A stretch of 64,000 nucleotides of DNA from CAZLDI01 sp964558415 (GCA_964558415.1 CAZLDI010000003.1:136627-200626); one strand, 5' to 3'. Counted from the stretch's first letter, positions 15,035-23,581 are shown. Numbers and translations: made by a program. Notes: generated by a model from the sequence alone, not told the origin.

Positions 15035-16177
15035 TTGCGCATCATCATTTTTACGGGCCGAGGCGGCAGTGGCGTCAGCACGCTCGCCGCCGCCACCGCC
15101 GTCGCGATCGCCGGCGGTGGGCAGCGGACACTCGCGTTCGGCCTCGGCCCCGGCCTCGGTGCGGTGCTGGGCGAGCTGCTCTCGCACGAGCCGAAGGCCG
15201 TTGCGAAGGGGTTGGACGCCGCTGAGGGCGGCCACCGCTACGACGCCCCGGACGAGTTCCGCGACTGGCTCGGCGACCTGCTGGACTGGCGCGGGATGCA
15301 GGCGGAGCTGGCGGAAGACCTGGCGGCGCTGCCCGGCATGAACCACGTCGGCCGGCTGCTGGACCTTGAGGAACGCGTGAGCGGCGCCCGCTACGACTGC
15401 ATCGTCGTCGACGGCGCGCCTCTCGACCAGTTCCTCGGCCTCCCCCCCGGTCTCGAAGCGGCCGCGCGCTGGCTCGAGCGCCTGTTCGCCCCCCGCGAGC
15501 AGAGCGTCTTCGAGCCGTTCATCCGCGTCTTCGCCGGCGACTACGCGGAGACCGGCGAGGAGGTCTTCGACCGCGGACGCGAGCTGCTGACGCGCCTCGC
15601 GCAGGTCCGGCAGACGCTCGTCGATTCGGATATTTGCTCGGTGCGGGTAGTGCTGCCGCCGGACGGCGACGCCCTCGCTAGCGCGCGGGGCGCGCTGTCC
15701 GCTCTCAGTCTGTTCTCCTTCGCCACCGATGCCCTGCTGCTTTCACCGGCACTGCCCGCCCCGGTCAAAGACCCTTTCTTCGCCGGACGCCTCGCTGATC
15801 AAGAACAGGCGACGAAGGGCCTCGCGGCGCTGGTCAAGCCGATGCCCGTGCTGACGTCGACGCTATCGCCGCGCCCGCCGCGCGGCGCATCCGCGCTCGC
15901 CGATCTGGCCGCTGCGGTCTATGGCAGCCGTGCGTCTACCGACGTGCTGCACCGGGGCGACGCGCACTCCGTCTCGCGAGAAGGCGGCCGCTATGTGCTG
16001 TCCGTGGTTCTCCCGTTCGCGCGCAAGGACGACCTGAGCCTGGAGCAAGGCGACGACGGCGTGGCGGTGCACCTGAACGGCCGCCGCGCGGTGTTCCCCC
16101 TGCCGGAGGAAGCGCGCCACCAGCAGGCCGTCGCCTGGACGTTCGAGCCGCCGGTGCTGCGGGTGACGTTCGGGTAG
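15035..16177 (+). CDS. ArsA/GET3-like protein with degenerate P-loop and HSP20-like C-terminus
   Basis: 380 residues related to anion-transporting ATPases of the ArsA/GET3 group. The N-terminal strand and loop read FTGRGGSGVSTLAAA: both lysines of the deviant Walker motif (KGGxGKT) are gone, replaced by Arg and Val, and the A-loop TAPTGHTLR is replaced by VVDGAPLDQFL. ATP hydrolysis is therefore doubtful. The last 80 residues (REGGRYVLSVVLPFARKDD, DGVAVHLNGRRAVFPLP) look like the ArsA HSP20-like domain. The TTG start at 15035 follows a TATCAT hexamer by 9 bases; the longer in-frame extension upstream is antisense to the selenoprotein and is not coding. Confidence 0.75.
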   Translation: MRIIIFTGRGGSGVSTLAAATAVAIAGGGQRTLAFGLGPGLGAVLGELLSHEPKAVAKGLDAAEGGHRYDAPDEFRDWLGDLLDWRGMQAELAEDLAALPGMNHVGRLLDLEERVSGARYDCIVVDGAPLDQFLGLPPGLEAAARWLERLFAPREQSVFEPFIRVFAGDYAETGEEVFDRGRELLTRLAQVRQTLVDSDICSVRVVLPPDGDALASARGALSALSLFSFATDALLLSPALPAPVKDPFFAGRLADQEQATKGLAALVKPMPVLTSTLSPRPPRGASALADLAAAVYGSRASTDVLHRGDAHSVSREGGRYVLSVVLPFARKDDLSLEQGDDGVAVHLNGRRAVFPLPEEARHQQAVAWTFEPPVLRVTFG

Positions 16178-16197
16178 GGGCCGCGCGGCGGGCCCCT
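16176..16197 (+). terminator. hairpin after the ArsA-like gene
   Basis: AGGGGCC/GGCCCCT 7-bp stem with an 8-base GC-rich loop overlapping the stop region; no T tract, so termination strength is uncertain. Confidence 0.35.
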
Positions 16198-16248
16198 GAG
16201 ACTAAGCTATAATGAGAATCGTCACAGTAAGGAACAGGAGACTCGCGA

Positions 16249-16434
16249 ATGCAACAGGCAATTGGGGAGAACATTTCTATCGTGCGCGTGCTGAGGGACT
16301 ACAAGCAGGTGGAGGTGGGTTTACTTGCTCGTCTGCTGGGTCGCCAGCAGAGCGACATCGAGGATGAACTACGGGTCCTTCAGGGTGTCGGCGTCGTAGA
16401 GCGAGACGGGGACAACGTCGCCCTCGCCAAATGA
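16249..16434 (+). CDS. small winged-helix DNA-binding protein
   Basis: 61 residues, essentially one winged-helix domain: YKQVEVGLLARLLGRQQSDIEDELRVLQGVGVVERDGDNVAL, with recognition helix in the middle and a wing at the end. A consensus TATAAT at 16208-16213 and AGGAACAGGAG before the ATG support it. Its stop overlaps the next start as ATGA, so it is coupled to a membrane protein, perhaps regulating it. Confidence 0.6.
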   Translation: MQQAIGENISIVRVLRDYKQVEVGLLARLLGRQQSDIEDELRVLQGVGVVERDGDNVALAK

Positions 16435-17033
16435 CGGTAGGGGCTGCCTTCCTTGCTTTCGGAATAGCCGCCGTTGTCACCCTGGTCGAGCTACTTACCT
16501 CGAATTACCCCCGAACGGCCGTCTTTCTTCAAAAGTCCTGGTCCCTCTATTCCATAGCGGCGATTTATGGCCTGATCGCCTTTGGTGCTCTTGTTGGCCT
16601 CGATGAACTGACAAGCAGCGATACGCTGAAGCTGGAGGGCCTCGGACTGTCAAGCGTTTGGGTACAGGCGATCGTCGTCGGCCTGTCGACAAAGGCGCTG
16701 CTACACGTGCGCTTGTTCAATGTAACCGTTGGCGCGCAGGCGTTCCCGATCGGTATCGAGTCGTTGGTGCAGCTATTCGAGCCCTGGCTCCTTCGCACCA
16801 TCACGGTCGATGAGTGGAACTCCGTGATGCACTATCTGGCGCCCCGTGCGAAGAAATATCCGGACCTGCCGAGCGTTAAACAGGCGATGAAGGACAATCT
16901 TCCGAGCAGGTTTCCGGATGCGGAAAGGACGGCCTTCGCACTCGACTTAGACAGGGCGACGGCCGTGGAACAGGCTATGGACCTGTATATCCGTTTCGTT
17001 GGTAGAACAGCCTTCGAGCGCGTCTTTCCGTAA
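16431..17033 (+). CDS. membrane protein of unknown function
   Basis: 200 residues: hydrophobic segments at about 3-23 and 38-58, a third less hydrophobic stretch near 75-90, then a soluble helical C-terminal half (PDLPSVKQAMKDNLPSRFPD, AERTAFALDLDRATAVEQAMDL). I do not recognise a family. Translationally coupled to the small winged-helix protein. Base composition is less GC-rich than flanking genes, which may indicate transfer. Confidence 0.55.
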   Translation: MTVGAAFLAFGIAAVVTLVELLTSNYPRTAVFLQKSWSLYSIAAIYGLIAFGALVGLDELTSSDTLKLEGLGLSSVWVQAIVVGLSTKALLHVRLFNVTVGAQAFPIGIESLVQLFEPWLLRTITVDEWNSVMHYLAPRAKKYPDLPSVKQAMKDNLPSRFPDAERTAFALDLDRATAVEQAMDLYIRFVGRTAFERVFP

Positions 17034-17073
17034 ATGTAGACAGCCCGTGGGCTTGCGGGGCTGGACCGCCAAG

Positions 17074-17103
17074 TTCTGTACGCAAGCCGGCTGGCGTACA
17101 GAA
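17074..17103. terminator. hairpin between convergent genes
   Basis: Perfect arms TTCTGTACGC and GCGTACAGAA around a 10-base loop, between the membrane protein and the convergent acyltransferase; candidate bidirectional terminator without long T tract. Confidence 0.45.
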
Positions 17104-17132
17104 GAAGACCCCGGCCTACGCCGCCGGCCCGC

Positions 17133-17876
17133 CTACGCCGCGCGCTGCACGCTGTCGCCGTTCGCCAGCGCGCGCATAGCCTCTTCCATCTGGTGCTTGG
17201 CGTCGCCGATGTGGCTGCCGGGGGCGATTGTGAACGGCTCGCCCACGCGGGCGTGCACCGGCGCTGGCCTGGCGTGGCGGGTGCCCGGCGGCAGGATGTC
17301 CATCGCGCCCTTGATGTAGATCGGCAGGACCGGCACGTTGTGCGCCAACGCGAGGATGGCCGGACCGCCGTGGAAGGGCATCAGCTCGCCGTTGCGAGAG
17401 CGCTTGCCCTCCGGGAAGATCAGGATCGACCAGCCGTGGTGCATCAGCCACTGCGTGTATGCCAGGGCCTCGCGCCCGCCGCCGCGGGTGATCGGGAAGG
17501 AGTTGTAGCGCAGGGAGTTCCACATCCCCTTCAACCGGTCGCGGTACATGCGGTCGGCGGCCGCCACGACGGCCGTGCGGTCGTAGATCTTTGAAGGCAG
17601 CAGGTGCAGGACGACCGCCGTGTCGAAGTGGCTGGTGTGGTTGGCGATGATGATCATTGGGCTCTCGGCGCGCTCGAGGATCTCTCGACCCTCCACCGTG
17701 AACGGCTGGCAGAGCTTCTTGATGTGGCTGTCGACAGTCCAGCGCCTGGCGAGGCGGCGGTACCAGCGGGCCCAGAACTGCAGGGCCCAGCGGTGGGGAT
17801 CGACCTCCACAAGGGCGCGTTCACGGGCGCTGCTGGCAGTGGCTTCGGCCTGGGCGGCGGAGGCTTCCGTCGTCAT
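17133..17876 (-). CDS. plsC: 1-acyl-sn-glycerol-3-phosphate acyltransferase family
   Basis: Acyltransferase that esterifies the second position of lysophosphatidate. The HxxxxD catalytic motif is in NHTSHFDTAV and the glycerolphosphate-binding motif is FPEGKRSRNG. Length 247, single domain, at the membrane surface. The ATG at 17876 is chosen because AGGAGGG lies 6 bases upstream; an in-frame start at 17897 lies upstream of that site. Other PlsC-like enzymes acylate different acceptors, so the exact acceptor is not certain. Confidence 0.85.
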   Translation of the reverse strand: MTTEASAAQAEATASSARERALVEVDPHRWALQFWARWYRRLARRWTVDSHIKKLCQPFTVEGREILERAESPMIIIANHTSHFDTAVVLHLLPSKIYDRTAVVAAADRMYRDRLKGMWNSLRYNSFPITRGGGREALAYTQWLMHHGWSILIFPEGKRSRNGELMPFHGGPAILALAHNVPVLPIYIKGAMDILPPGTRHARPAPVHARVGEPFTIAPGSHIGDAKHQMEEAMRALANGDSVQRAA

Positions 17877-17995
17877 GGCGACCCTCCTATAGAACAATGC
17901 TGGGGGCGGGATGCATGTGGATTATACTACCGCTGTCAAGGGCCGCGAATGAGTCGGGCCGATGAATTTCGTATGAATGCCGTTCGACAGGCAGT

Positions 17996-18298
17996 CTATG
18001 CGGGAGTCCGGGTCTCCTCCAGGATGCGCCGCAGGGCGGTGATCATCTGCGCGATGTTCAAGTCCCCGTAGACGGGAAAGCTGAACAGCGCGCTCTCGTT
18101 GACGGTATAGCTATTACGCCGGCCTACCCGCTTTTTGGCGATGAAGCCGTGCTCCTCCAGGTCGCGCACTATCTGGTAGACGGCGCGCTCCGTGAGGTCG
18201 GTCCCGCGCGCGATCTCGCGCAGAGTGGCGCGACGGTTCTGGAAGAGGTGAGTGAGAACCAGCCCGTAGTTGCTCAAGAAGTTCCATTTTTTAGCCAT
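17996..18298 (-). CDS. winged-helix transcriptional regulator
   Basis: 100 residues: a MarR/HxlR-like winged helix with NYGLVLTHLFQ, then ATLREIARGTDLTERAVYQIVRDLEEHGFIAKKRVGRRNSYTVN, the recognition helix and a basic wing, and a C-terminal helix probably for dimerisation. Located upstream of, and divergent from, an ECF sigma gene. Target and ligand unknown. Confidence 0.8.
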   Translation of the reverse strand: MAKKWNFLSNYGLVLTHLFQNRRATLREIARGTDLTERAVYQIVRDLEEHGFIAKKRVGRRNSYTVNESALFSFPVYGDLNIAQMITALRRILEETRTPA

Positions 18299-18368
18299 TT
18301 ACGTCTACTTCGCCTGTTCCGTGCGGCTTATTCTCCGTTTTTTCCCCGGGTTATTGTAACGACTAGGG

Positions 18369-18436
18369 TTGACAGGCTTGCGACCCGCCGATACCCTGAA
18401 TTTGCTCAATCGCAGAATTTGAATTCCTTATTGACA
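18369..18436 (+). promoter_or_regulatory. promoter region of the ECF sigma gene
   Basis: The 18299-18593 gap holds two TTGACAGG elements (18369 and 18431). The first has TACCCT 17 bases beyond its hexamer. The repeated element could also be an operator. The AT-rich stretch around 18400-18430 carries two GAATTTG words. No gene is seen in the gap. Confidence 0.4.
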
Positions 18437-18593
18437 GGCCAATAGTACAGACTTCGCAAAGCCAATGCAAGAACCGGAAAACTACTTTACACGATACCGA
18501 TATGCAATTCAGGTGTCATTATGCGCCTGACGGAAAGCCCTGTCCAGTAGCCAGACAGCGGATTTTACCAAACAAACTCCGCACCCGCGCTGT

Positions 18594-19157
18594 ATGACAC
18601 TTACCAGGCTGTTCACACCTCCCGCCCCCGCCGCCCGCGTCGACGTCGATCGCCGCCGCTCAGAATTCTCCGAGAAGTACCGCCTCTTCTTTCCGCGGGT
18701 GTTCGCCTACGTCTACGGGCGCGTCCACAACGTGCACGTGACGGAAGACCTGGTCGCCGACGTCTTCGAGCGAGCGTTCCTCAAGCGTGAGTCTCTCCGC
18801 AACGACGAAGCCTTCTCCACGTGGCTCTTCACGATCGCCCGCAACGTCGTCATCAGCAGCGGTCGCAAGCGCTCGCGAGAGACGCTGGTGGATCACGATG
18901 TGCTGAAAGAGATAGCCCCGAGTGCCGCCTCCGTGGAAGGTGAGGTCCTCCTGCGCGAGGAACTGCGGCACGTCGCCGCGCTGATCAGCGATTTCCCGCA
19001 GCGAGAACAGGACATCGTCTCTCTGAAGTTCGACGCCGAGCTCTCGAACACTCAGATCTCCGAGATCATGGGCCTCAGCGAGGCGAACGTGCGAGTGATC
19101 CTGTTCCGCACCCTGCGCAAGCTGCGCGGGCTAATGGCCGCGCAGCCCGCCTCCTAG
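18594..19157 (+). CDS. ECF-type RNA polymerase sigma factor
   Basis: 187 residues with sigma region 2 (EKYRLFFPRVFAYVYGRV, then TEDLVADVFERAF and STWLFTIARNVV) and region 4 (FPQREQDIVSLKFDAELSNTQISEIMGLSEANVRVILFRTLRKLR). No anti-sigma gene is adjacent on the same strand. The first 20 residues are a non-conserved leader, so the start is uncertain. Confidence 0.9.
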   Translation: MTLTRLFTPPAPAARVDVDRRRSEFSEKYRLFFPRVFAYVYGRVHNVHVTEDLVADVFERAFLKRESLRNDEAFSTWLFTIARNVVISSGRKRSRETLVDHDVLKEIAPSAASVEGEVLLREELRHVAALISDFPQREQDIVSLKFDAELSNTQISEIMGLSEANVRVILFRTLRKLRGLMAAQPAS

Positions 19158-19189
19158 CGCATCCCGCTGTCGGCGCGCATCCTCCCCAC

Positions 19190-19990
19190 CTACTCCCCCT
19201 TCAGGCTGTCCAGGCTGGGCACGCCCACGATGTTGTAGCCGGCGTCAACGTAGTGAATCTCGCCGGTCACTCCGGCCGCCAGATCAGAGCAGAGGTAGAC
19301 CGCCGAATTGCCTATTTCGTCGATCCCCACGTTGCGTTTGAGCGGCGCTATCTCCCGGAAGCGGGAGTGCAGCGACTTGAAGCCGGTGACGCCCGCGGCG
19401 GAGAGCGTGCGCACCGGGCCCGCGGAGATCGCGTTAACACGGATGCTCTTCTCGTGGGCGCCCAGGTCCTGGGCCAGGTAGCGCACGCTGGCCTCCAGCG
19501 CAGCCTTCGCGACACCCATGACGTTGTAGCTCGGGACCGCGCGTACGGAGCCGAGATACGTCATCGTGAGTATCGAGCCTCCGGGGCGCATCAGCGGGAG
19601 CGCGGTGCGCGTCAGGGCGGCGAGCGAGTAGACGCTGATATCCATCGCCAGGTGGAACCCCGAGCGAGAGGTGTCGTAGAATGCCCCCGCCAGGTCCTCA
19701 CGCTCGGCGAAGGCGATCGAGTGCACCAGGACGTCTATCTCGCCGAACGCGCTGCGAGCCTTCTCCATGACGATCGCGATGTCATCGTCGTTCGAGACGT
19801 CGCACGGCTCGACAAACGTCGCGCCGACGGATGCCGCGAGCGGGCGGACGCGCCGCTCCAGCGCCTCGCCGGCGTAGCTGAAGCCCAGCGTGGCGCCTTC
19901 CCGGGCGAACGCCTGCGCGATACCCCAGGCGATGCTGTGGTCGTTCGCGACCCCGAAGATGAGGGCGGTCTTACCGCTCAGCAGTCCCAT
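19190..19990 (-). CDS. fabI: enoyl-[acyl-carrier-protein] reductase, FabI type
   Basis: Last reductive step of each fatty-acid elongation cycle. FabI hallmarks: GVANDHSIAWGIA cofactor loop, VHSIAFA, MTYLGSVRAVPSYNVMGVAKAALE with the Tyr-x6-Lys pair, and VNAISAGPVRTLSA. Length 266 with start MGLLSGKTALIFG. A longer open frame exists upstream but overlaps the CaiB gene. The start overlaps the end of the upstream CaiB gene by 20 bases, so the two are co-transcribed. Confidence 0.95.
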   Translation of the reverse strand: MGLLSGKTALIFGVANDHSIAWGIAQAFAREGATLGFSYAGEALERRVRPLAASVGATFVEPCDVSNDDDIAIVMEKARSAFGEIDVLVHSIAFAEREDLAGAFYDTSRSGFHLAMDISVYSLAALTRTALPLMRPGGSILTMTYLGSVRAVPSYNVMGVAKAALEASVRYLAQDLGAHEKSIRVNAISAGPVRTLSAAGVTGFKSLHSRFREIAPLKRNVGIDEIGNSAVYLCSDLAAGVTGEIHYVDAGYNIVGVPSLDSLKGE

Positions 19991-21236
19991 GCGCCACTTC
20001 CTTGCTGTCGCTCCCGACTCCGATGATCCCCTGCTCGCGCAGCTGCGATATATCGTCCCAGGTATAACCTGCCTGCAGCAGCACCTCTTCCGTGTGCTGG
20101 CCGAACTCCGGCGCCGGCGTGCGAATGATTCCGGGCGTGGCGCTGAGGTGCGGGGCCGGCGCAACGATGGGCAACGACCCGTGTGTTGGGTGCTCGAGCG
20201 TGGTCAGCATGCCGTTGCCAACGACTTGCTCGTCGGCCGCGAGGTCGCTGTAGTCCTGGACGATTTCGGCGAGCAGGTCGCGACCGCGAAAGAGGTCGAG
20301 CCACTCCGCGGCGGGCCTGGCAAGGAAGAGCTGATCCAGCTTCGCGATAAGTTCCATCAACTCGACAGCGTGATGACGCAGCCAGCCGACGCTCATCTCC
20401 TCCGGGCCCAGCAGCTCTCCCGTGGCCTTGTGCATCACCTCGCGGAACGCCGGCCAGTGCCGCCCAACCTGCGCCATGCCGAGCATGAGCCATCTCCCGT
20501 CCTTCGCCTTGTAGTGGTTCCAGGTGGGGCTGGTGAGTTTTCGCGGGATCCGCGGGACCGGGGAGCCGGCATAAGTGCCGGTCATCAGGTAGCTCGAGAT
20601 GTTGAACGCCTGCAACGCGATCTGCCCCTGAAGCAGCGAGCCGTTGACCATCTGCGCCTCGCCCGTGCGCTCGCGATGGAATAGCGCAACCGCGATGCCG
20701 TAAGCGAGCAAGAAGGCGCTCACCTGATCCGCCATACCGCCAAACGTGCGCGTAGGGGGCGCGTCCGGCTCCCCGGTCACGCTCATCAGGCCTCCGCGCG
20801 CCTGCGCCAGCGGGTCCAGCGCGGGCCGCTGCGCGTCCGGTCCGTCAAGACCGAATCCCGACGCCGCGCAGTAGATGACGTGATCGTTGACCGCGCGCAG
20901 TGCGTCATAGCCGATACCCAGCCTGTCCGCAACGCCCGCGCGAAAGTTCTGTACCACAATGTCGGCATCCTTCACGAGACGGTAGAACACCTGAAGGCCC
21001 GCTTCACTCTTGAGGTCAAGCACTATCGCCCGCTTGTTGCGGTTGTGCGTCTCAAAGTAGGCGTTGGGGCCGCCCTGTCCCACTTCGAACCGCACCAGTG
21101 AGCGCCCCGGGTCCGGCGAGTCCGGGCCCTCTATCTTGATGACGTCCGCCCCCCAGTCGCCCAGCATGGCGGTCGCCATTGGCCCCTGTTGCCAGATCGT
21201 GAGGTCCAGGACGCGGATGCCGTCGAAGGCGGTCAT
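19971..21236 (-). CDS. CaiB/BaiF family III CoA-transferase
   Basis: Moves CoA between carboxylic acids via an aspartyl-CoA anhydride. 421 residues. Family blocks: VLDLTIWQQGPMATAMLGDWGADVIKIE, KRAIVLDLKSEAG, DIVVQNFRAGVADRLGI and a candidate catalytic Asp in QRPALDPLAQARGGLM. The ATG at 21236 starts the conserved MTAFDGIRVLDLT; a further upstream start would run into toxin-remnant DNA. Substrate unknown; steroid, bile-acid, fatty or aromatic acids are all handled by relatives. Confidence 0.9.
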   Translation of the reverse strand: MTAFDGIRVLDLTIWQQGPMATAMLGDWGADVIKIEGPDSPDPGRSLVRFEVGQGGPNAYFETHNRNKRAIVLDLKSEAGLQVFYRLVKDADIVVQNFRAGVADRLGIGYDALRAVNDHVIYCAASGFGLDGPDAQRPALDPLAQARGGLMSVTGEPDAPPTRTFGGMADQVSAFLLAYGIAVALFHRERTGEAQMVNGSLLQGQIALQAFNISSYLMTGTYAGSPVPRIPRKLTSPTWNHYKAKDGRWLMLGMAQVGRHWPAFREVMHKATGELLGPEEMSVGWLRHHAVELMELIAKLDQLFLARPAAEWLDLFRGRDLLAEIVQDYSDLAADEQVVGNGMLTTLEHPTHGSLPIVAPAPHLSATPGIIRTPAPEFGQHTEEVLLQAGYTWDDISQLREQGIIGVGSDSKEVAHGTAER

Positions 21237-21346
21237 AATGCGTCGCCCGACTGAATGTTTCCGAGCCATTCCACGAAAGACATCGATTCTCTTGCTGTTT
21301 CCCAGAGCCGTCTGTCCGCGGTCACGAGTGTTCCCTCCTGCCGCAT
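21233..21346 (-). pseudogene. remnant of a PIN-domain toxin (C-terminal part only)
   Basis: A 37-codon open frame reading MRQEGTLVTADRRLWETARE followed by SMSFVEWLGNIQ. The TLVTADRRL block is the typical C-terminal strand-helix of VapC-type PIN nucleases. The N-terminal two thirds with the first catalytic acidic residues is missing. It overlaps the end of the antitoxin-like frame and the CaiB start. Confidence 0.5.
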
Positions 21347-21656
21347 TCGACTAGTTCCGTCGTGGTGATATCGAGTGCGCTCATAGCATCACGCCTGCTG
21401 AGAATTCGATTTACGGATTCCCGCCGTTGCTCGAGTTCGAGCGCAGTCGGTCTTAGCAGCCTGACTCGAAGCGCATCAAGTCCACTCAGAGAGCCCGGTT
21501 CGGGCTGCATGAACTCTGCCAGGTCCTCTTCGGTTATCCGGATTCGGCGGCCCACGCGCTGAGCCATCAGGCGTCCCGAGCTGATATGCCGTCGGACGGT
21601 GGTCCTGTGCAATCGGAGCCTGTCGGCGACCTCACCACTGTGAGCAAGTTACTCAT
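21322..21656 (-). pseudogene. frameshifted excisionase/VapB-like antitoxin
   Basis: The intact part encodes GEVADRLRLHRTTVRRHI followed by SSGRLMAQRVGRRIRITEEDLAEF, a helix-turn-helix of the excisionase family often used by antitoxins. The only good start, ATG at 21656 (MSNLLT), is in another frame; a one-base change near 21638-21644 would join it to GEVADRLRL. With the PIN remnant just downstream, this is probably a decayed toxin-antitoxin module. A sequencing error is possible. Confidence 0.55.
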
Positions 21657-21704
21657 GCGATGATGATACTTGAAGTGAGATGAGGTAGCAGTAGATGACC
21701 TGTG

Positions 21705-22502
21705 TTAGCTTGAACGCGCATCGAGTCCCCTGATGTTCGCCACCACCAATGGCAGCGCCTCCCCCGCGGGTGCCCGCAGCACCACGTCGCACATCGCGGT
21801 TAGCGGCGTTTCGTTCGGATTGACTTCGATGAGAGCGCCCCCGGCGCGGCGCACGTCCTGAGGGAACTGCGCGGCGGGATAGACAACGGCGCTGGTGCCG
21901 ATCAGTAGCATGCAGTCGCAGAGGCTGGTCTGCTCGATACACTCCTGAAGGGCGTCGCGCGGTATAGGCTCGCCGAACATCACGGTGTCCCCCTTCACCG
22001 TCCCGCCGCAGTCCGGGCAGTGTGGCGGCAGGTCGTCCAGCGAGAACGCCTCGAGGTCCCAGCGCCTGCTGCACTGAATGCAGCGCACCTTCGTGCGATT
22101 GCCGTGGATCTCGGTGATCGCCTGGCTGCCGGCGATCTGGTGCAGGTTGTCGATGTTCTGGGTGATGATGTGTTTCAGATGCCCCGCCTCCTCCATCGCC
22201 CGCAGCGCGAAGTGCCCCTCGTTCGGCACGGCCGAGTCCAGCGCGTCCACCAGCTCGCGGTACTGCGAGCTCCTGCTGATGCGCTCGTGCCACCACGTCG
22301 CCGGGTCTTGCAAGAACCGCTCGTAGCCGTTCATGTCGGGCTCGCCGTACTTCGTCCACAGCCCGCCCTCCCCGCGGAATGTCGGCACGCCGCTCTCCAC
22401 CGAGAGTCCGGCGCCCACGAGCGCGACGACATGTCGCGCGCCCGCGATCATCCGCGCCGCCGCTTCTATCGAGCCTTCGAGGTTGGACTCGGGGGAGCTC
22501 AC
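21705..22502 (-). CDS. sirtuin (NAD-dependent protein deacylase)
   Basis: Removes acyl groups from lysines using NAD. 265 residues with GAGLSVESGVPTFRG, TQNIDNLHQIAG, EIHGNR, four zinc cysteines (CIQC and CPDC), LLIGTSAVVYPAA and EVNPNETPL. A TTG at 22511 cannot be the start because the minus-strand TATAAT occupies 22516-22511; the GTG at 22502 fits a leaderless message starting about 7 bases after that box. Confidence 0.93.
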   Translation of the reverse strand: MSSPESNLEGSIEAAARMIAGARHVVALVGAGLSVESGVPTFRGEGGLWTKYGEPDMNGYERFLQDPATWWHERISRSSQYRELVDALDSAVPNEGHFALRAMEEAGHLKHIITQNIDNLHQIAGSQAITEIHGNRTKVRCIQCSRRWDLEAFSLDDLPPHCPDCGGTVKGDTVMFGEPIPRDALQECIEQTSLCDCMLLIGTSAVVYPAAQFPQDVRRAGGALIEVNPNETPLTAMCDVVLRAPAGEALPLVVANIRGLDARSS

Positions 22503-22564
22503 GTCGCCCAATTATATCTCTAAACTTGACCCACCGGGGCGCCGCTTCTTACCGTTGCCTTGTC

Positions 22565-23374
22565 ATGCCAAGCGTACTGATCATCGCCGGCTCCGACTCG
22601 AGCGCCGGTGCGGGCATCCAGGCGGATCTGAAGACCTGCGCCGCCCTCGGCGTTTACGCGACGACCGTGATCACCGCGCTCACTGCCCAAAACACACTCA
22701 GTGTCACCGCCGTGCACGAGACGCCTCCGGAGATCGTCGCCGCGCAGATCGACGCTGTCGCCAGCGATATCCCGCTCGACGCCGTGAAGACCGGCATGCT
22801 TTCGAGCGCGCCCATCATCGACGTGGTCGCCGCCAAACTGAGGGAGCATGGGTTGGGGAACGTCGTCGTCGACCCGGTGATGGTCGCCAAGAGCGGCGAC
22901 CGCTTACTGCGCGAGGACGCCGTGCACGCGCTTGTGGAGTTACTGTTACCGCTGGCGGACGTGCTCACGCCCAACGTGCCGGAGGCGGAGGTCCTGGTGG
23001 GGCGGGCGCTCGCGACGGACGCAGACCTGCGCGCGGCCGCGCGGGAGATACATGCGATGGGGGCGCGGAACGTCGTGATGAAGGGCGGTCACCGCGAGGG
23101 CGGCAGAGTCGTCGACCTGCTCTATGACGGCCACGAGTTCCACGAGTTCTCGTCGCCCCGAGTGGACACGACGAGCACCCATGGCACCGGCTGCACCTTC
23201 GCCTCCGCCATCGCCTCCTACCTGGCGCGAGGCGAATCGGTCGCTGAGGCAGTGCGCCTGGCGAAAGAGTACGTGACGGGGGCGCTGCGTCAGGCATATC
23301 CCATCGGCCGCGGCCACGGACCGGTGAACCACTTCTGGCGGTGGACGGAGCCGGGAGCAACGCACGACGACTGA
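22565..23374 (+). CDS. thiD: hydroxymethylpyrimidine/phosphomethylpyrimidine kinase
   Basis: Phosphorylates HMP and HMP-P to HMP-PP for thiamine synthesis. Motifs: AGSDSSAGAGIQADLKTCAA, ALTAQNT, VDPVMVAKSGDRLL, NVPEAEVL and HGTGCTFASAIASYLA. 269 residues. TTGACC and TACCGT with an 18-base spacer precede it; the ATG is 9 bases after the -10. It stands outside the riboswitch operon. Confidence 0.95.
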   Translation: MPSVLIIAGSDSSAGAGIQADLKTCAALGVYATTVITALTAQNTLSVTAVHETPPEIVAAQIDAVASDIPLDAVKTGMLSSAPIIDVVAAKLREHGLGNVVVDPVMVAKSGDRLLREDAVHALVELLLPLADVLTPNVPEAEVLVGRALATDADLRAAAREIHAMGARNVVMKGGHREGGRVVDLLYDGHEFHEFSSPRVDTTSTHGTGCTFASAIASYLARGESVAEAVRLAKEYVTGALRQAYPIGRGHGPVNHFWRWTEPGATHDD

Positions 23375-23476
23375 AGCAGCGACGGTCGGTGCCGGCCGGC
23401 GGCGCGGTCAGCGGGTCGAGATCGCGACCGACGATAATATGGGGCGTACGGACGACGGCTCAGCCGCGCCCTCTGG

Positions 23477-23581
23477 CTACGGTAGGTTCTTCGCCAGCTC
23501 CGACCACTCGCTGGTCAGGATAATGGCCGCCGCCGCGAACGCGATTACCGTCAGCGCTGTCGCCACCAGTGTCCCGAACAT
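23477..23581 (-). CDS. 34-residue single-pass membrane protein
   Basis: Minus-strand frame MFGTLVATALTVIAFAAAAI then ILTSEWSELAKNLP: one transmembrane helix (about residues 4-22) and a short charged tail. GGGGAGGT lies 5 bases before the ATG, one of the best ribosome binding sites in the window, which is the main reason to call it a gene. PHO-box-like repeats are about 70 bases upstream. Function unknown. It is convergent with thiD. Confidence 0.55.
   Translation of the reverse strand: MFGTLVATALTVIAFAAAAIILTSEWSELAKNLP

Noticed and set aside
20000..20164. N-terminal extension of fabI
   Set aside because: Arg/Ser/Cys-rich and entirely inside the CaiB gene; FabI begins at MGLLSGKTALIFG.
22503..22511. 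TTG start for the sirtuin
   Set aside because: The TTG shares a base with the minus-strand TATAAT, so it cannot be on the message.
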